Origin: Mycolicibacter longobardus
GTDB taxonomy: Bacteria; Actinomycetota; Actinomycetes; Mycobacteriales; Mycobacteriaceae
DNA: 45,342 bases
NCBI RefSeq assembly: GCF_002102265.1
Contig: NZ_LQPG01000053.1
Coordinates: forward strand, 1-45,342
Direction: 5' to 3'
The translations under genes and the position numbers were made by a program. The notes below the pieces were generated by a model. The model searched no databases, had not been told where the DNA came from, and saw only the letters and a program-made list of their open reading frames with translations. Position 1 is the stretch's first letter. Each line of letters starts with the position of its first letter. Shown in pieces: positions 16,943 through 25,385 of this stretch.

Positions 16943-17074
16943 GGTGGTGCTTGCGGTTGGGGCTCTGGCTGCACCCGATCCGAGGCCGATGCACATCCCA
17001 ATAGCTGAACATTCTTCAGAAGCCATCAGACGGCGCTTACGCACACACGCGCATATTTCCATGTATCAGCGGTA

Positions 17075-17096
17075 GTTGTTTGCATTAGTGAACAAC
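17075..17096. promoter_or_regulatory. AT-richer inverted repeat upstream of the proline-rich protein
   Basis: GTTGTT (17075-17080) and AACAAC (17091-17096) are complementary arms around 10 bp, within a noticeably AT-richer stretch (about 17045-17100) that ends 40 bp before the start codon. It is a candidate promoter/operator; no known box is recognised. The ribosome binding site GGAGG is at 17128-17132. Confidence 0.35.
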
Positions 17097-17136
17097 AGGT
17101 GACGCAATGGTTACCGACGGCTGAATTGGAGGAGTG

Positions 17137-18261
17137 ATGGACGTCGTTCTCGGTGTGGCCCTCGGACCATCCGCGCCCACCACCGTCCGCACCGGGTTGG
17201 CCGAAGCCGCCGTGGTGTCCACCGCTGCCCTGGCCTACACGCAGGAAGCCGAGTTCGGCCCGATCTCCGGCGGGTACTACGACACCCCCGATTGCCTCTC
17301 CGGTCTCGCGGCCGACGATCTGGCCTACAGCGCCGTTCCCGACGAACAGGCGGATGCCGACACCGAGATCTTCGACACCGCGCCCCAACCGGAGCGCCGC
17401 CCGCTGCTGGTCACCGGCGCGGCGCTGGCCTCCACTGCGTTCGCGGCAGCGACGGCCCTGATGATCTCCATGACATTGGACGTCACCCCCAACTTGGTTG
17501 CGCTGCGGCCGGATATCGTTCGGACACTGACCATTCCCATTCCGGCCCTGCCCATTCCGATCCCCAACCTCAAGGTTCCCTTCTCGGGACAGCCACCGGT
17601 AGGGAGTCAGGCGCCGGTGGACCCACTGCCGCCGCCCCCGTTGAACCGACCGCAGATTCCGAGCCTGCCGGCGCCGGTGAATTCACCGCCGGTGCCTCCG
17701 TTGGATCGTCCACAGGCTCCCGACGTGCCGGCGCCACCGGTTGCCGCGCCGTCGCCCGCTGGACGGGTTGTCCCGCCGGGGTTCGAGAGGTTTTTCACCG
17801 ATCCGTTTTTCACTCGGCCGATCCCGGTATCCCCCTGGCTTTACAGTGAGCTGATGCGGGGGCGGCCGCCTGGAACGCAAATTCAAGGGTTCTACATCTC
17901 GGGGACTTCCCCGTCGACCGGACCTGCCAGGGTGGTGCTGCCTCGGGCGATATCGCCCGCGCCAGCGCCACCGCACGTCATACCCGACCCGCCGATGGTC
18001 CATCCTCAACCGCCCATCGCGCTTCCCCCACCGCCTCCACCACCCTCAGCGCTGCCGCACGTTATGCCCGACCCGCTGATGGCCAATCCCCATCCACCCT
18101 TCGAACTCCCCGAACCACCCGTGGTCGACCCCCGCTCGGGATCACAATTGCCGAATCTGCCGATCCAGCCGCCGAATTCGGGCCCCCCGGCCGGGATCCC
18201 GGCTCCCCAAGCGCCGCCACCACCGCCACCACCGCCACCACCGTGGCTGCCGGCGCCCTAA
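17137..18261 (+). CDS. proline-rich single-pass membrane protein, possible DUF7159-type N-terminus
   Basis: 374 aa from ATG 17137 (GTG at 17134 is an alternative directly abutting the GGAGGAG Shine-Dalgarno). It begins MDVVLGVALGP, which resembles the MDxVLGV...VR...VEG opening of a mycobacterium-specific family I recall as DUF7159, although the following residues are degenerate. Residues 95-112 form one hydrophobic segment; beyond it the protein is about one third proline. Two internal duplications are visible: PLNRPQIP...PAPV versus PLDRPQAP...PAPP, and PHVIPDPPMVHPQPP versus PHVMPDPLMANPHPP. It ends in a polyproline run. The N-terminus is probably cytosolic and the proline-rich part extends into the cell wall. 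It interrupts the otherwise conserved Rv0225-Rv0226c interval, suggesting a lineage-specific addition to an envelope locus. Confidence 0.75.
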   Translation: MDVVLGVALGPSAPTTVRTGLAEAAVVSTAALAYTQEAEFGPISGGYYDTPDCLSGLAADDLAYSAVPDEQADADTEIFDTAPQPERRPLLVTGAALASTAFAAATALMISMTLDVTPNLVALRPDIVRTLTIPIPALPIPIPNLKVPFSGQPPVGSQAPVDPLPPPPLNRPQIPSLPAPVNSPPVPPLDRPQAPDVPAPPVAAPSPAGRVVPPGFERFFTDPFFTRPIPVSPWLYSELMRGRPPGTQIQGFYISGTSPSTGPARVVLPRAISPAPAPPHVIPDPPMVHPQPPIALPPPPPPPSALPHVMPDPLMANPHPPFELPEPPVVDPRSGSQLPNLPIQPPNSGPPAGIPAPQAPPPPPPPPPPWLPAP

Positions 18262-18311
18262 CTGCTCCATACTGGCCCGAAGAGGTTGTGTAGCCACGTG
18301 GAGGTGCATCG

Positions 18312-18737
18312 GTGACCGAGGACCACCCAGCTCCCGTGCTGCTCTACGACGGTGTCTGCGGAATCTGCAATCGATCGGTCCAGACCATCCTTCGGCACGA
18401 CCGGCGTGGCACTCTGCGTTTCGCGGCGCTGGACAGCGACTACGCCCGCGCGGTCATTGAGCGTCATCCAGAATTGGAGGCCGTCGACTCGGTGGTCTTC
18501 GTGGAGAACCCCGGCCGGCCCGATGAGCGGATCAGCATTCGATCCGCGGCCGTCCTGCAGGTGCTGCGCTATCTGGGCGGGCCGTTCCGGTTGTTGCTCG
18601 CGGCCCGTGTCCTTCCTGCCGGACTGCGCGACCGGCTCTACGACCGCTTCGCCGCCGTCCGCTACCGGCTGGTCAGGCCATACGACACCTGTCCGGTGCC
18701 GGCCGCCGACGTGCGTACCCGTTTCTTGGACGCCTAA
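18312..18737 (+). CDS. DCC family thiol-disulphide oxidoreductase-like protein (DUF393)
   Basis: 141-aa protein with the family-defining YDGVCGICN motif at residues 12-20, a CxxC site in a thioredoxin-like context. RFAALDS, SVVFVEN and a late Cys (YDTCPVP) also fit DUF393. It is small, cytosolic and without a signal peptide. DCC proteins are presumed redox proteins, but few have known substrates. The start is GTG at 18312, 50 bp after the proline-rich gene on the same strand, so they may be cotranscribed. Its stop overlaps the stop of the convergent Rv0226c-like gene by 4 bp. It is absent from this position in the H37Rv order as I recall it. Confidence 0.85.
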   Translation: MTEDHPAPVLLYDGVCGICNRSVQTILRHDRRGTLRFAALDSDYARAVIERHPELEAVDSVVFVENPGRPDERISIRSAAVLQVLRYLGGPFRLLLAARVLPAGLRDRLYDRFAAVRYRLVRPYDTCPVPAADVRTRFLDA

Positions 18738-20428
18738 CGCGCTGCGTTCCAACGTCGAACCGACGGCACGGCCAGACCACCCGCGCCCACCACCAGCATC
18801 GCCAGCCAGACCAGGTGGGCGGCTATCGCCGTCCGCCGCGCCCCGGCCGACACCTTGGGCGCCCGGCCGCCTACTCGATACACGGTGAAGTCGGAATCCC
18901 GGTAGGCGATCGGCAGTCGTATCAGAGTTTTTGCGGCAGAACCCATCTCACCGCCGGCGTCGGACTCCTTGACCACCCAGCCCACCCCGTTCACGCCGAG
19001 CGCGGCCGGTTCGGCGCCGGACAGCAAAGCCTGCTGCACCGCCCGGGCGCGGGTGCCCTCGCCGGGCACCGTCTGTCCGCCGACAATGAGGTCGCCGGTG
19101 GTGAGCACCTCCGCTCGTACCCACCGGGGCAGCGGATCGAGCACCGGCGCGGGCCCGGCCCAGGAGAAGTGGCGCATGGTGTCGGCCGGCAGCACCGCCA
19201 CCGGGCGCGGATCGGCGTTGATCTTGGCCGCCACCGCCGCCCAGCCCGGCGGGTAGTGCACCGGTGTGACCCGCCCGGCCACACCCCAGGCCAGGTCGGG
19301 CAGCACGACGATCAGCGCGACACAGCACGCCAGCGCCGCCCGCGCCGGCGGAAGCCGGTCCCGCAGGGCCGCCACCGCGCCGGCCCCGGCCAGCGCGTAG
19401 CCGGGCATCGCCAGCGCCACCCACTTCTGGCCGTCGCGCAACATCCCCACCCCGGGAACCAGGTCCGTCATCCAGCGCAGGATCGCCAACCCCGGCCCGG
19501 TGGCCAACACGGTGAGCACCAACACCGTCGTGCCGGCCAGTATCAGCAATGGCCGCGCGGCGGACAGTTCCCGCACCGTCGACCATCCCAAGCCCACCAC
19601 GCCCACGAGCGCCGCCGTGGCCAGCAGTGCGAAGAGCGTTGTGCGCGAACCCGGTACCGCGTCGGCGTTCCAGATCCCGCCGAGCCCGGCCAGGCTGCCC
19701 AGGGTGCCCAGGCCGGGCTCGGCGCGGGCCGCGAACGCCGTCACCCCGGCGGACTCGCCGCGTGCGGACCCTGAGCCCACCACCACGGCCATCAGCCAGG
19801 GCAGCGCGGCGGTCGCCGCGATCGCCACCGCGCTCACCGAGCACCACCAGCGTGGCGGCCCCGACCCGGGTGCCGCGACGCACACCAGCGCCACCACCGC
19901 GGCCAGCAGCAGCCCGGTGGGGGTCAAGCCGGCCAACGCCAGAAAGAACACCAACCCGAACAGCCCGGCGGTGCCGGCGCGCAACCCCAGCATGGCCATC
20001 GCCACCCACGGCAGACAGCCGTATCCGACCAGCAGGCTCCAATGCCCCTGCAACAACCTTTCGGCCACATAGGGGTTCCAGATCGCCACGGTGATCGCCA
20101 CCAATTGCCCGGGCAGCCCGGTGTCGGGCAGCGCAGTGGCGACCAGTCGCGCCGCTCCCAACCCGGCCAGCCACAAACCGGCGATCAGCAGGGTCTTGAC
20201 CACGATGCCGCCGTCGAGCAGGTGCGAGGCCACCGCCACCGCGAAATCCTGCGGCACCGCCCGCGGCGCCGCCTCACCCAGCCCGAGGGCAGGCCCGCTC
20301 AGATACGACCGCGGCGTCGACACCGCGTCACGCAGCAGCAGATAGCCCGGGCGCAGCAGCGGCGCGAGGATGAGCAGCGTCAGTCCGAGTGCATAGCACG
20401 GCGCGATCCAGCGCCTGGCTCGCACCAC
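18734..20428 (-). CDS. polytopic membrane protein, Rv0226c-like (GT-C-like fold)
   Basis: 564-aa integral membrane protein with about a dozen hydrophobic helices and a short polar region near residues 410-500 that is probably extracytoplasmic. It matches remembered Rv0226c, including LAPLLRPGYLLLRDAVSTPRS near the N-terminus and ERLLQGHWSLLVGYGCLPWV. The long first loop with RDAVSTP and the many helices resemble polyprenyl-sugar-dependent GT-C transferases, so a role in extracellular glycan assembly is reasonable but unproven. The start is GTG at 20428, 7 bp after the stop of the Rv0227c-like gene, so the two are one operon; the C-terminus meets the DCC gene tail to tail. Confidence 0.88.
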   Translation of the reverse strand: MVRARRWIAPCYALGLTLLILAPLLRPGYLLLRDAVSTPRSYLSGPALGLGEAAPRAVPQDFAVAVASHLLDGGIVVKTLLIAGLWLAGLGAARLVATALPDTGLPGQLVAITVAIWNPYVAERLLQGHWSLLVGYGCLPWVAMAMLGLRAGTAGLFGLVFFLALAGLTPTGLLLAAVVALVCVAAPGSGPPRWWCSVSAVAIAATAALPWLMAVVVGSGSARGESAGVTAFAARAEPGLGTLGSLAGLGGIWNADAVPGSRTTLFALLATAALVGVVGLGWSTVRELSAARPLLILAGTTVLVLTVLATGPGLAILRWMTDLVPGVGMLRDGQKWVALAMPGYALAGAGAVAALRDRLPPARAALACCVALIVVLPDLAWGVAGRVTPVHYPPGWAAVAAKINADPRPVAVLPADTMRHFSWAGPAPVLDPLPRWVRAEVLTTGDLIVGGQTVPGEGTRARAVQQALLSGAEPAALGVNGVGWVVKESDAGGEMGSAAKTLIRLPIAYRDSDFTVYRVGGRAPKVSAGARRTAIAAHLVWLAMLVVGAGGLAVPSVRRWNAAR

Positions 20429-20435
20429 CGCGGGG

Positions 20436-21710
20436 CTAAGGCTGGTTGGGAGGCTTGTCGGAAGCCGAATCCGGCGTTCCGCGTTCCGGCGGGCTCGACT
20501 CCGGTGGCGCCGCCGGACGGTCCAGCTGGGGACGCTGGGTGGGCAGCTTCTCCGTCTCGGCCTCGGCGCCCGAGGGGCGTTCGGCCGTCGGCGCCTTCGG
20601 CGCGAATCCGCCGAAGAAGCCGCCGTCGCCGCGGCCGGGCCGTCCCAGCGCGGCCTCGGCGGGAAGGCTGAACCAGCCGACCAGGACGCCGCCGATCAGG
20701 CAGATCAGCCCCGCGGCGGTGAAGGTGATCGGCAGAATCCGAGACCACAGGGCAACCCGGTCCCGCTCGTTGCGGGCCGCGTTGACCTGCTCCTCGATGG
20801 TCTCTTCGGAGCTGGTGACCGTGTAGTCGGCCAGTGCCACCTCCGGCTTGAGCGGGTCGCGTGCGTAGTAGTGGTTGGCGTGCACCTTCGACTTGACGAT
20901 GGTGCCCGAGACCGGGTCCACCCACATCGTCCGTTGCGCGGCGTAGTACCGCGTCATCGTGATGTCCTCGTCGGGGTCGGTGCCCTCGATGTTCCACATC
21001 CGGGCGGGCGCGGTGATCTCACCGTCCTCGTCGTGGCCGTACAGCGACGGGTAGCGCACCGGCTCGTCCAGGGTGCCGTCGGCGTCGTAGCCGACATTCT
21101 GGAGGAACCGGTAGGTGGTCAACCCGTTGACGTCGTCCTCGCCCTCATAGTTGGCCTCGTAGGCCTTCTGCGCGATCGGGTCGAAGTACTGGTAGGACTG
21201 CTTCTGGGTGTCGAAGGGGAACCGGTAGGACAGTCCCTCATGCGGCAGGGCGATGTTGGTGGGCGGGCTGTCGTCATCGAAGTTGCGTGGCCGCTGCACC
21301 GAACCACCCGGGTGGGTGTCATCCGAAATCGCCTGGGCGGTGCGACGGTTCACGGTCACCGTGTCGACGATGGCCAGCAGCAGGCCGGTGTCCTTCTGCC
21401 GGTCCGCGCGCCGCAGCGACGAGCCGGCCTGCAAGGTCACGACGTCGGCGTTGGCGGGGGACTCGACACCGATCTGCTCCTGCGACACCAGGGGCACGTC
21501 CTGGTCGACGATGGCGTGCTCGCCCCCCAGCGACTCCGGGTCCAGTGCGGCGCCGCTGCCGTTGCCGATCAGCGTGACGTCGACGTCGAGCGGGATCTTG
21601 GCGATCTTTCCCACCGTGTAGGTGGACAGCAACAGTGCCGCGATCATCAGGGCGGCGCCGAGGCCCATGACTGCGCATGCCGCGATACGCATCATGACTG
21701 CTCGGTTCAC
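20436..21710 (-). CDS. PorA/DUF3068 family membrane protein, Rv0227c (PgfA)-like
   Basis: 424-aa protein with an N-terminal membrane helix (about 9-31), a large extracytoplasmic domain (about 32-330, containing NADVVTLQ, PPTNIALPHEGLSYRFPFDT and the RYYAAQRTMWVDPVSGTIVKSK stretch), a second helix (about 330-352) and a Pro/Glu-rich cytoplasmic tail of some 70 residues. It matches remembered Rv0227c. The M. smegmatis homologue was described as PgfA, which affects polar growth and associates with MmpL3-dependent trehalose monomycolate trafficking (from memory). The start is GTG at 21710, divergent from the acyltransferase gene with 75 bp between. It is first gene of the operon with the Rv0226c homologue. 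Confidence 0.9.
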   Translation of the reverse strand: MNRAVMMRIAACAVMGLGAALMIAALLLSTYTVGKIAKIPLDVDVTLIGNGSGAALDPESLGGEHAIVDQDVPLVSQEQIGVESPANADVVTLQAGSSLRRADRQKDTGLLLAIVDTVTVNRRTAQAISDDTHPGGSVQRPRNFDDDSPPTNIALPHEGLSYRFPFDTQKQSYQYFDPIAQKAYEANYEGEDDVNGLTTYRFLQNVGYDADGTLDEPVRYPSLYGHDEDGEITAPARMWNIEGTDPDEDITMTRYYAAQRTMWVDPVSGTIVKSKVHANHYYARDPLKPEVALADYTVTSSEETIEEQVNAARNERDRVALWSRILPITFTAAGLICLIGGVLVGWFSLPAEAALGRPGRGDGGFFGGFAPKAPTAERPSGAEAETEKLPTQRPQLDRPAAPPESSPPERGTPDSASDKPPNQP

Positions 21711-21785
21711 GTCGCCGTATCCTCCTTATTCAACCCGCACGGAAATCTGTTCGACCCTAACAGCAGAAGTTGAAACAGCTACTGT

Positions 21786-23006
21786 GTGTCCATCGATGCC
21801 TCGGACCCGAATCAGATGAACCAGCAGGTGGGCGGCGTGCGCAGCTTCCTGCCCGCCGTCGAGGGTCTGCGCGCCTGCGCGGCCATCGGCGTGGTCATCA
21901 CGCACGTGGCGTTTCAGACCGGACACTCCTCGGGGATCAGCGGCCGGTTGTGGAGCCGTTTCGACATGGCCGTGGCGGTGTTCTTCGCGCTGAGCGGGTT
22001 CCTGCTGTGGCGGGGTCATGCGGCCGCCGCCCGCGGCCTGCGACCGGCGCCTGCCACCGGGCATTACCTGCGGTCGCGTGTGGTGCGGATCATGCCGGCC
22101 TACCTGGTGTCGGTGGTGGTGATCCTGGCCCTGCTGCCCGACGCCAGCGGCGCCAGCCTCACCGTGTGGTTGGCCAACCTGACGCTGACGCAGATCTATG
22201 TACCGCTGACGTTGACGCCGGGGCTGACCCAGATGTGGAGCCTGGCGGTGGAGGTCAGCTTCTATATCGTCCTGCCGGTGTTGGCGCTGTCGGCGCGGCG
22301 GCTACCGGTGCGCGCGCGGGTGCCGGTGATCATCGCGGTGTCGCTGCTCAGCCTGTGCTGGGGCTTCCTGCGTATCCCCACCCCCTACGGGATCAATCCG
22401 CTGAACTGGATGCCGGCCTACGGTTGCTGGTTCGGGGCCGGAATGCTGCTGGCCGAGTGGGCCTACAGTCCGGTCACCCGGGTGCACCGGCTGGCCCGTC
22501 GGCGGCTGCCGATGGCGCTGCTGACCCTGGTCGCGTTCCTGGTGGCCGCCTCACCGCTGGCCGGACCGGAGGGGCTGACCTCGGCCACCGTCGGCCAGTT
22601 CATGGTGCGCACCGCGATGGGCGGTGTGCTGGCGTGGGCGCTGCTGGCGCCGCTGGTGCTGGACCGCCCCGACACACCGCACCGGTTCTTGGCCAGTGCC
22701 CCGATGGTGACGCTGGGCCGCTGGTCCTACGGGATCTTCATCTGGCACCTGGCCGCCCTGGACATGGTGTTCCCGGTGATCGGCCGATTCGCGTTCACCG
22801 GGGACATGGCGGTGGTGCTGGCGTTGACGATGGTGTTCACCATCGCGATCGCCGCGGTCAGCTACGCCCTGGTGGAGCAGCCCTGCCGAGAGAAGCTACG
22901 CGGCTGGGAGACCCGGCATACCGCCAAGCGCGCCGATGTCCCTCAGGCGGCCTTGCCCGACGGCGTGTATTCGGCGACGTCACTGGTGAATTCGGCCGCG
23001 CCGTAG
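21786..23006 (+). CDS. acyltransferase-3 membrane protein, Rv0228 (TmaT)-like
   Basis: 406-aa membrane O-acyltransferase of the acyltransferase-3 family, with about ten hydrophobic segments. Family marks are FLPAVEGLRACAAIGVVITHV (the R/H-bearing first helix), FFALSGFLLWRGHA and ARGLRPAPATGHYLRSRVVRIMPAYL. It matches remembered Rv0228; the corynebacterial homologue TmaT acetylates trehalose monomycolate to allow its export. The start is GTG at 21786. Its 3' end overlaps the convergent DUF2236 gene by 64 bp, so the last 21 codons (ending DGVYSATSLVNSAAP) are read antisense to that gene's conserved C-terminus. This suggests that the original tail was replaced when the neighbouring cassette arrived. 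Confidence 0.9.
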   Translation: MSIDASDPNQMNQQVGGVRSFLPAVEGLRACAAIGVVITHVAFQTGHSSGISGRLWSRFDMAVAVFFALSGFLLWRGHAAAARGLRPAPATGHYLRSRVVRIMPAYLVSVVVILALLPDASGASLTVWLANLTLTQIYVPLTLTPGLTQMWSLAVEVSFYIVLPVLALSARRLPVRARVPVIIAVSLLSLCWGFLRIPTPYGINPLNWMPAYGCWFGAGMLLAEWAYSPVTRVHRLARRRLPMALLTLVAFLVAASPLAGPEGLTSATVGQFMVRTAMGGVLAWALLAPLVLDRPDTPHRFLASAPMVTLGRWSYGIFIWHLAALDMVFPVIGRFAFTGDMAVVLALTMVFTIAIAAVSYALVEQPCREKLRGWETRHTAKRADVPQAALPDGVYSATSLVNSAAP

Positions 23007-24271
23007 GCCGCCAGCCGCCGCCGGAGCATCCGGAGCACGTAGGCGTTCGTGATCCGGCGCAGGCCGGGGGTGCGGCTGGCGCGTTCCACGATCAGCAGTC
23101 GGCCGAGTACGAACGGAGCCGTACACGCGATCCGCGCGTAGTCGCCCGCGCTGATCGTGACGCCCATCTTCGCGGCTACGTCGCGTTTGCCACCGCTGAA
23201 CATCCGGACGAAAAAGACCTTGCTGTAGCTCTTCTCGACCGCGTCGGCGATCCGCTCGCTCAGGGTGTTCTCCTGCCGCAGGTAGGCGGCCATGGTCGAG
23301 CGGACCATCTCCCCGCAGGTGGCGTCGTCGAAGTCGTCGCGCAGCAGTGCCAGACGCGCGCTGAACACCCGGATGATCTCGCCCGGGGTGGTGGGCAGCA
23401 ACTCCTCGGGCAGACCGAGCAGAACGCAGCGGTAGCGGGTGAACTCGACGACGGCGCGCTCGCTGGGCGTGAACTCCTGGCGCTTCTGCCGGTGGGCGCT
23501 CATCGCCAGCACGTAGAGGTTGATCATGCCGGCGGGCATCTGGTCGACCTGCGGAATCGGCAGCCCGTAGATCCCGACGTCCCATTTCGGGGAGCGCTTG
23601 AGGGCGTTGAAGCGGACCATCGAATGCATCAGCCGCACCATGGCGGCCGCCTCGAAGCCCGCCCCGTATCGGTCCAGGGCGTCGGGCAGCGTGGTGACGG
23701 TGAAGAAGCTGGTGGTCTCGTTGACTCGCCGGGCGGAGCGGCTGCCCGACAGGGCACCGGTCAACGCCATCGGCAGTGCGGCGTAGGTGTTGAGGAAGGT
23801 CGCGATGAACGCGCCGCGGACCACGAACGGCGCCAACAGCGCCATCGGGATCTGGGAGCGCTCGGCGCCCTGTCGAACCAGGTCCATGTCCAGCCAGTCC
23901 GGAATGTGTTCCAGGTCGGAGATGAACGCTGCCAGCTCCGGCGGCGCGTCGGGCACCGCGTCGATACCTTTCCGGCAGGCCAGCTTGAGCATGCCGATCA
24001 AGCTGCTGACGCTGTATTCGCTCATCAGCGCGGCGTAGGAGTCCGCCACCACATCGCCCAGCCAGGTCGCCGTCGAGATCAGTTCGACGGCGGCGTCGTC
24101 GGCCAGCAGCCTGGCTCGGGTGGAGGGCCGGCCGCGCAGGGAAGACACGGCATCGGGGTCGGTGGTCGTGCGGTACGGCTGCATGTCGAAGTCGAGGTCG
24201 CCGTAGAGCGCAGGCAGCAGCTGCGCCTGGCGGCGGACGCGCTGGTGCAACTCCGGGTAGTGCGTGGGCAT
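22943..24271 (-). CDS. MpaB/Lcp-family (DUF2236) oxygenase, copy 1
   Basis: 442-aa protein of the ER-bound oxygenase MpaB/rubber oxygenase Lcp family, whose studied members bind haem b and cleave isoprenoid C=C bonds with O2. Conserved marks: ARRVNETTSFF (Arg182, Thr186 by comparison with copy 2) and VRLMHSMVR, whose His lies 30 residues after the Thr. In Lcp of Streptomyces K30 Arg164, Thr168 and His198, as I recall, have the same spacing and bind or serve the haem. No signal peptide is seen, so it is cytosolic. It is about two thirds identical by eye to copy 2 at 29256-30584 and equal in length. It is monocistronic, 184 bp from the SDR gene, and carries a palindrome related to the TetR operator just upstream. 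Confidence 0.85.
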   Translation of the reverse strand: MPTHYPELHQRVRRQAQLLPALYGDLDFDMQPYRTTTDPDAVSSLRGRPSTRARLLADDAAVELISTATWLGDVVADSYAALMSEYSVSSLIGMLKLACRKGIDAVPDAPPELAAFISDLEHIPDWLDMDLVRQGAERSQIPMALLAPFVVRGAFIATFLNTYAALPMALTGALSGSRSARRVNETTSFFTVTTLPDALDRYGAGFEAAAMVRLMHSMVRFNALKRSPKWDVGIYGLPIPQVDQMPAGMINLYVLAMSAHRQKRQEFTPSERAVVEFTRYRCVLLGLPEELLPTTPGEIIRVFSARLALLRDDFDDATCGEMVRSTMAAYLRQENTLSERIADAVEKSYSKVFFVRMFSGGKRDVAAKMGVTISAGDYARIACTAPFVLGRLLIVERASRTPGLRRITNAYVLRMLRRRLAAYGAAEFTSDVAEYTPSGKAA

Positions 24272-24286
24272 CGAGGACCTCCGATA

Positions 24287-24303
24287 ACTAACAGGCCGTG
24301 AGT
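24287..24303. promoter_or_regulatory. probable TetR operator upstream of DUF2236 copy 1
   Basis: ACTAACAGGCCGTGAGT is a 17-bp imperfect palindrome (6 of 8 arm pairs) with the same layout as the perfect site ACTAACAAGTTGTTAGT at 30602-30618, sharing 12 of 17 bases. It lies 15 bp before the ATG at 24271. The rest of the 24272-24455 gap holds no gene I can support. Confidence 0.6.
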
Positions 24304-24455
24304 TGTAGCCAACCGATCGCCGGTTGCAATGTCAAGCGCACAATGGCACAAATTCATGTAATTGTGCCAAGCGTCCTCGATGTCAACGACGCCGTCGCCG
24401 TTCGGAAGTGCGCGGAAACCTATCTCGCCCGACTGGGTTGGTGATCAACCGGCGA

Positions 24456-25385
24456 TCAGCTCATGCCGCCCCGTGCGCCCCCATTGACCGCGATCGTCTG
24501 GCCGGTGACGTAGTCCGACAGCGGCGAGCACAGCCACAGGATCGCATCGGCGGCTTCCCGGATAGTCCCGGTTCTGCCCAGGGTGATGCCCGGCAGCGGT
24601 TTGGCCGAGTACATCTCGGCGTCGCTGGGCGGGCTGTCGGGGTCGATCGTCACCCCGAGGCGCTGGGCCTGCTTGGCGGGCATGCCGACTTTGATCTCTC
24701 GGCCGCCGGTGCGAATGACCTCACGGTCGGACTGCGGCAGCGCAAACCGCGTCTGGATCACCCCGAATGCCACCGCGTTGACGTTGACCCGCATCGCGCC
24801 CCATTCCAGGGCAAGGGAACGCATCAGGCCGAGTAGGCCGGCTTTGGCGGCGGCGTAGTTGGCGGCGCCGTCGAGTCCCCATTCGCCCGCCATCGATGAC
24901 ACCATCACCGTCTTGCGGTGCCGTGGCGGGTCGGTGTGTGCGTCGGCATTCGCGGCCGACCGGAACACCGGCGCACACGCCCGGGCGAGCCTGAACGGGA
25001 CCACCAGGTGGATGTCGAGCATCGCCTGGAACTGGTCGTCGGTCATGGCGTGCACCCGACCGTCCCATGCGTAGCCGGCATTGTTGACGACGATGTCGAG
25101 GGCGCCGCAGGTGTCGAGGGTGTAGGAGACAAGATCGTCGCAGACCCCCGGCGCAACGAGATCGCCGACGAAGAACTCGGCGACACCGGCACCGAATGCG
25201 GCGTTGAGCTCTGCCGCGGTGTCGGCGGCTTTGACTTCATCGACATCGGCGATCACCACCCGGGCACCGTTGGCGGCCAACATGGTTGCGGTCGCGCCGC
25301 CGATGCCGCGGGAACCGCCGGTGACGACGGCCACCCGATCGGCCAGCATCTCCGAACGCAGGGTCGGTTCGATCGGCAGGTTCAT
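24456..25385 (-). CDS. short-chain dehydrogenase/reductase
   Basis: 309-aa NAD(P)-dependent SDR. The Rossmann motif TGGSRGIGG is at 22-30, NNAG at 101-104, Ser163/164 follows, and YxxxK is Tyr177/Lys181, so the catalytic set is complete. Asp at the end of strand 2 (IADVDE) points to NAD(H) rather than NADP(H). Compared with 250-residue SDRs it carries an insertion of about 45 residues (about 210-260, KVGMPAKQAQRLGV...PLPGITLG) near the substrate lid. The start ATG at 25385 overlaps the hydratase stop by 4 bp (ATGA), favouring it over the upstream start at 25397. It is the last gene of the operon and should oxidise a hydroxy intermediate or a cleavage product. Confidence 0.88.
   Translation of the reverse strand: MNLPIEPTLRSEMLADRVAVVTGGSRGIGGATATMLAANGARVVIADVDEVKAADTAAELNAAFGAGVAEFFVGDLVAPGVCDDLVSYTLDTCGALDIVVNNAGYAWDGRVHAMTDDQFQAMLDIHLVVPFRLARACAPVFRSAANADAHTDPPRHRKTVMVSSMAGEWGLDGAANYAAAKAGLLGLMRSLALEWGAMRVNVNAVAFGVIQTRFALPQSDREVIRTGGREIKVGMPAKQAQRLGVTIDPDSPPSDAEMYSAKPLPGITLGRTGTIREAADAILWLCSPLSDYVTGQTIAVNGGARGGMS

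Noticed and set aside
18205..18252. CCACCG microsatellite
   Set aside because: It encodes the polyproline tail of the proline-rich protein and needs no separate explanation, although it may be length-variable.
21770..24301. 843-aa open frame on the plus strand
   Set aside because: It is an out-of-frame shadow of the acyltransferase and then antisense to DUF2236 copy 1; its composition is Arg/Gly/Gln-rich with no domain.
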